Assembly: GCF_028464065.1 (NCBI RefSeq)
Contig: NZ_CP116808.1
Coordinates: 3,005,501-3,069,500 of the forward strand
Length of the DNA stretch: 64,000 nucleotides
Source of the DNA: Saprospira sp. CCB-QB6
GTDB taxonomy: Bacteria; Bacteroidota; Bacteroidia; Chitinophagales; Saprospiraceae
Reading direction: 5' to 3'
The notes below the pieces were generated by a model. That model was not told where the DNA came from. It saw only the letters and a list, made by a program, of their open reading frames with translations, and did no database searches. The position numbers and the translations under genes were made by a program. Each line of letters begins with the position of its first letter. Positions within the stretch are counted from its first letter, which is position 1. Shown here piece by piece: positions 60,974 to 64,000 of this stretch.

Positions 60974-61477
60974 ATGCAGACCTACCAAAAGTTAGGATTC
61001 GAGAAAAAAGAAAGTCAATCTATTGTTCATGCTCTCAATCAATTGCTGGCCAATTATCAGCTCTATTATCATAAATTAAGGGGCTTTCATTGGAATGTAG
61101 AGGGGCGTGACTTCTTTGAGTTGCACGAAAAATTTGAAGAAGACTATCAGGCTGCCCACGAAAATATTGACCGCATTGCAGAGCGCATTCGGATTTTTGG
61201 CCAAAAACCCATTTACCGATTAGCAGAATACTTAGAGTTATCCAAAATTAAAGAGGCCAAAAGTGGTTTGGCCCCAGAGGATATGGTTCGCCAAATTGTG
61301 GATGATATGGAAACCCTTTTAGGCGAAATGCTGGGGGTGGTCCAAGCCGCAGAAGAAACAGGCGACACGGCCAGCATCCACCTCATCATGAATATGATGC
61401 AAGCCCTAGAAAAACGTCATTGGATGTTTTCGGCTTGGTTGAAAAAAGTGCCGGTGTCCACGCCCCAGCATAACTAG
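60974..61477 (+). CDS. dps: Dps-family ferritin-like protein
   Basis: A 167-residue DNA-protecting, iron-storing dodecameric protein. The ferroxidase ligands at the subunit interface are present: the histidine in HKLRGFHWNVEG, and the H-x3-D-x3-E arrangement in FEEDYQAAHENIDRIAERI. Four helices are visible and the C-terminus (SAWLKKVPVSTPQHN) is short. It oxidises ferrous iron with hydrogen peroxide, limiting hydroxyl radical damage. It is a single gene with a strong terminator; peroxide control (PerR/OxyR) is likely but no operator is identified. Confidence 0.92.
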   Translation: MQTYQKLGFEKKESQSIVHALNQLLANYQLYYHKLRGFHWNVEGRDFFELHEKFEEDYQAAHENIDRIAERIRIFGQKPIYRLAEYLELSKIKEAKSGLAPEDMVRQIVDDMETLLGEMLGVVQAAEETGDTASIHLIMNMMQALEKRHWMFSAWLKKVPVSTPQHN

Positions 61478-61501
61478 ACTTGGTCCAGCAGGACTAGGCG
61501 C

Positions 61502-61543
61502 AAGCGGTCCCAAAACCATTGGTTTTGGGACCGCTTTTTTTTT
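61502..61543 (+). terminator. Terminator of dps
   Basis: AAGCGGTCCCAAAACC and GGTTTTGGGACCGCTT form a perfect 16-bp stem with an ATT loop, followed by nine T residues. Confidence 0.92.
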
Positions 61544-61559
61544 GCTCATCTGCGCATTT

Positions 61560-61683
61560 GGCCCAGCGCTGCGGAGGGGTGGCCTTCAGGCCAGACCGAG
61601 CGGGCGAAGCCCGCGAAGGGCCGAGCGAACAGCGAGCCCCGCAGCATAGCGGCGGCCAGCAAAGCTGGCCGCGGGCCCCAAAT
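61560..61683 (-). repeat. CIR element, C-type
   Basis: Reverse copy, minus strand TTTGGGGCCCGCGGCC to GCAGCGCTGGGCC. Hairpin 1 is GCGGCCAGC-TTT-GCTGGCCGC, hairpin 2 GCGGGC-TTC-GCCCGC, hairpin 3 TGGCC-TGAA-GGCCA. Confidence 0.86.
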
Positions 61684-61698
61684 TTAAAATATAATCGC

Positions 61699-63564
61699 CT
61701 AGATTTTAAGGAGTTTGAAATGATGTTCTTGCTCTGCTTGGCGAATGCAAAGCAGGTAGGCGCCAGCAGGCAATTGGGCCAGTTGCAGCTGCCATTGCTT
61801 GGCCGAAAAGCTTTCTTGTACTAATAATTGGCCCTGCAAATTGTAGAGCCGGGCTTGGCCAGTTTGGGCCATTTCCCAATAGATATTTAGCTCGTTTTGG
61901 GTGGGATTGGGAGCAATTTGCAGCGGTAATTGCTCGGCTGTTTGCAAACTAATAATTGGCGATTGGGTTTGATCGCTTTTCAGTTGATAATAATAGGTTT
62001 TCTTAGCGCCTAGGTGCTGGTCCAGATAGTGATCCTCTGCCTCAAATTGGCCCAAAAACTCCCAATCCATGGCATTTTGGCTGCGGAACAGCTGCAGTTC
62101 TGTTTGGGGGGGAAGATTTTGCCATTGCCAGCTAATATCGGCCATTTGGTTATTGAGTAGTTCGGCCTCAAAATCGAGTTTTTCCTGGCTCAAAAGAGTC
62201 ATTTGGCTGCAGGCATTGCCTAGGGTATCGCCCCAGATTTGGTCGATCCATTCGGGATGGTCAATAAAGGGATTTCGGTTGCCCTGTATGCCATAAACCG
62301 CATTATTACGGGCCAATTCTTTATTGCTAACGGGATCATTTGCGTGCCAATTGAGCAAAAGTTGAAGTAGCCAGGGCGCAAAGGCGGTGCAAGGATCGCT
62401 AGACATAGCGCAGCTGCCCGCACTACTTAAAGGTTGCCAACTGGCCCAGTCAGATTGATAGCGGCAGGCCATATAAAAATACATGCGGGCATAATCGCCT
62501 TTATACTCATCGATGGGTTCAAAATAGTTGCCCCCACAAGGCAAACTGGGGCTTTCGCCGACCATAAAGCCATTGCTGCCCGTTCGGCTAGCGAGCGTAA
62601 CCAAACCTGGCGGATGATTGCTTTTAGATCCGTTGAGGCTGCCATCCGAAGGCAAAATATGGTGCATATCGGTATAGGCACTATCTGTATTAGCCGTGCC
62701 GCCGCCCCACCAAGACTTGGGAAAAGAGTGTTCTCTTTGGTAGCAATTGCCTTCTCCGCCTGGGCAAGAACCTTGGTCTCTATCGCTGCAGGGATCGAGT
62801 TCGTACTCGCCTGTTGCATTGGGGAAATCGGTAAATACATCCCAGATAATTGTGGCATTGCCTGCATCATTTTGGCGAAGATCGGTATGTAAAATGGCAT
62901 CCCAAACGTCATAGTCGCTAGAGGTGTACTCTATTTTATTTTGTTGGCGAATTAGTTGGTGTAAGTCGCTTTTAAGGGCACAACAATTTTGACTGCCATC
63001 AATAGCCGCATAATAATCGGCCAAGATGCGGATATTATCGAGCTTATAGGATTTGCTTTGGCTAGCATAACCGATGTATCGAAAGGCAAAATAGACCGTA
63101 GACCCGCTAATGTTATCTAAACTAATTGCGGGATGTCGTTGAAAAAGCGTAGAAAAGCAGCTCAAGGAATTGATATCGAGCAGGCGAAGATCAAGTGCTT
63201 GCCAAGAAGCCGCGGCAAGGTCGGCCGCACTGCCACCGCCATTATAATTGCTAGAATAAAACAGTTCTAAATTGGGCCCTTGATAATAATCATTGTAATC
63301 GAAGAGCAAAAATTCCTCTTGGTAGAGGTCCAAATTGATGGGGGGCGAAATCAGCCAATCTTCATCGTCGGCGGCCCCATAGCCATTGCAAGTAGCTTCC
63401 CCATTTTGAGCGGTCCAGATGTCGGTATCATCACTTAGACTAATTGCGGACCAGCTCCCTAAACCAGTGGCAAAATCTTCCTGATGAACAATTGTTTGTG
63501 CGCTAATTGGCCCTAAGGTCGCCAAAAAGCAAAAAAGTAATAGTGGTTTTAAGTCAAGCATCAC
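61699..63564 (-). CDS. Secreted endonuclease I with T9SS sorting domain
   Basis: A 621-residue extracellular nuclease. The signal peptide runs to about residue 22 (PISAQ). Residues about 25-190 are a jelly-roll or MAM-like module (DFATGLGSWSAISLSDDTDIW...). The NucM/EndA endonuclease I domain follows, with the catalytic and metal motif REHSFPKSWW, the HHILPSDGSLNGSKSNHPPG segment and YKGDYARMYFYMACRY. The last 80 residues (QIAPNPTQNELNIYW...AYLLCIRQAEQEHHFKLLKI) are a type A T9SS domain. It probably degrades extracellular DNA for nutrition or prey digestion, along with the M43 protease and GH25 lysozyme. Confidence 0.92.
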   Translation of the reverse strand: MMLDLKPLLLFCFLATLGPISAQTIVHQEDFATGLGSWSAISLSDDTDIWTAQNGEATCNGYGAADDEDWLISPPINLDLYQEEFLLFDYNDYYQGPNLELFYSSNYNGGGSAADLAAASWQALDLRLLDINSLSCFSTLFQRHPAISLDNISGSTVYFAFRYIGYASQSKSYKLDNIRILADYYAAIDGSQNCCALKSDLHQLIRQQNKIEYTSSDYDVWDAILHTDLRQNDAGNATIIWDVFTDFPNATGEYELDPCSDRDQGSCPGGEGNCYQREHSFPKSWWGGGTANTDSAYTDMHHILPSDGSLNGSKSNHPPGLVTLASRTGSNGFMVGESPSLPCGGNYFEPIDEYKGDYARMYFYMACRYQSDWASWQPLSSAGSCAMSSDPCTAFAPWLLQLLLNWHANDPVSNKELARNNAVYGIQGNRNPFIDHPEWIDQIWGDTLGNACSQMTLLSQEKLDFEAELLNNQMADISWQWQNLPPQTELQLFRSQNAMDWEFLGQFEAEDHYLDQHLGAKKTYYYQLKSDQTQSPIISLQTAEQLPLQIAPNPTQNELNIYWEMAQTGQARLYNLQGQLLVQESFSAKQWQLQLAQLPAGAYLLCIRQAEQEHHFKLLKI

Positions 63565-63693
63565 GATTAAAATTAGGTGAGTGTGTTGGAATTGCTTGCC
63601 TCGGTGTTGTTTTGCTTGGCTTTCAATTTAACATTTATATTATATAGACTATGGAGTTAGTTTAGCCCAGCAGCTCTAATCTTTTGAAGATGC

Positions 63694-63817
63694 TTTGGGG
63701 CTGCCCCTCGCCTTCGGCTCAGGTCGCTCCACTTCGCCGCTCGCAGGTCTGCTCGGCCCTGCAGCCCTGCGGGCTTTGGTCTGGCGCCTGTGGCGGCCCT
63801 GCTCCGGCAGCTCAGCC
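63694..63817 (+). repeat. CIR element, A-type
   Basis: Forward copy TTTGGGGCTGCCCC to GCAGCTCAGCC. Hairpin 2 is AGCCC-TGC-GGGCT. A GGCGGC-TTC-GCCGCC hairpin follows at about 63822-63836. Confidence 0.84.
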
Positions 63818-63925
63818 TGCGGCGGCTTCGCCGCCTGTAGATCGCAGAAAATCACCCCCCAGAGAAATAAAAAACTTGCAAAAGCCAAGGAAAACCCCTA
63901 AACTGAAACACAAAAATTTAACAAG

Positions 63926-64000
63926 ATGGCAAAACAACCAAATAGACCCGCAAATTTGCCCGAAGAAGCAAAATGGGTACAGAATAAAAGCCGCTGGGAG
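63926..64000 (+). CDS. Hypothetical protein, 5' partial
   Basis: An ATG at 63926 opens a frame to the window edge (25 codons: MAKQPNRPANLPEEAKWVQ then NKSRWE). The soluble, charged start, with no signal peptide, is not recognised. The upstream 63842-63925 is AT-rich as expected for a promoter. Confidence 0.5.
   Translation, partial: MAKQPNRPANLPEEAKWVQNKSRWE

Noticed and set aside
1-64000. Integrated phage, plasmid or transposon
   Set aside because: No integrase, transposase, phage structural gene, relaxase or replication initiator was found on either strand.

Overview
This window looks like a chromosome segment of a marine gliding or predatory Bacteroidota of the Saprospira type (genus is an inference). 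The support is three secreted proteins with type IX secretion (T9SS) C-terminal sorting domains, start codons without Shine-Dalgarno sequences, -7 boxes of the TAnnTTTG form, a six-gene Na+-NQR operon and DUF4286/Fur neighbours. No rRNA, tRNA, transposase, integrase, prophage or CRISPR array was found. Most genes are housekeeping or envelope functions.

Layout. 0-4.3 kb: VTC-domain protein, a membrane protein with a nuclease-like motif, MORN-like repeat protein, VWA protein, YbjQ and a 40-residue membrane microprotein. 4.4-13.4 kb: a CobW metallochaperone GTPase behind two Zur-like palindromes, TPR protein, RseP protease, giant alpha-2-macroglobulin. 13.6-15.5 kb: STAS-like protein, Lgt, an 83-bp tandem array. 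15.9-21.8 kb: a 1004-residue protein that reads as a catalytically dead SF1 helicase-nuclease, then aroB, mtnD, DUF4286 and a Fur/Zur regulator. 22-28.6 kb: nqrABCDEF. 28.9-35.5 kb: fumarylacetoacetase, lipoprotein, RlmI-type methyltransferase, HD hydrolase, SH3 lipoprotein, RmlD-like SDR. 35.6-41 kb: heme uptake locus (permease, ATPase, HmuS, TonB receptor). 41.1-42.4 kb: a gene-free cassette of hairpins flanked by near-identical inverted repeats. 42.4-50.6 kb: NhaC antiporter, LRR protein, alkyltransferase-like protein, M43 protease, DUF202, imelysin. 51-64 kb: a giant T9SS surface protein, double AAA+ ATPase, GH25 lysozyme, sugar nucleotidyltransferase, Dps, T9SS endonuclease I, and the start of an unknown gene.

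The most unusual content is non-coding. About 22 copies of a roughly 120-bp GC-rich intergenic element occur in both orientations. Each has a T-run, a GGGG start, three hairpins and two constant core strings (around CTCGGCCC and GGTCTG). Hairpin stems differ from copy to copy but stay paired. The two ends come in three matched types (GGCTG with CAGCC, GGCCT with AGGCC, GGCCC with GGGCC), so the outer stem covaries as well. This is called the CIR element below (cloverleaf-like intergenic repeat; my label). Several copies begin exactly in the T-tract of a terminator. Two tandem arrays of hairpins with a 41-bp rhythm (15.1-15.5 and 41.4-41.9 kb) share a linker motif and may belong to the same world of structured repeats.

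Functionally, metal and heme handling recur (Zur-like boxes with CobW and a Fur-family gene, heme uptake, imelysin, Dps). A sodium-motive pair is also present (NQR and NhaC).
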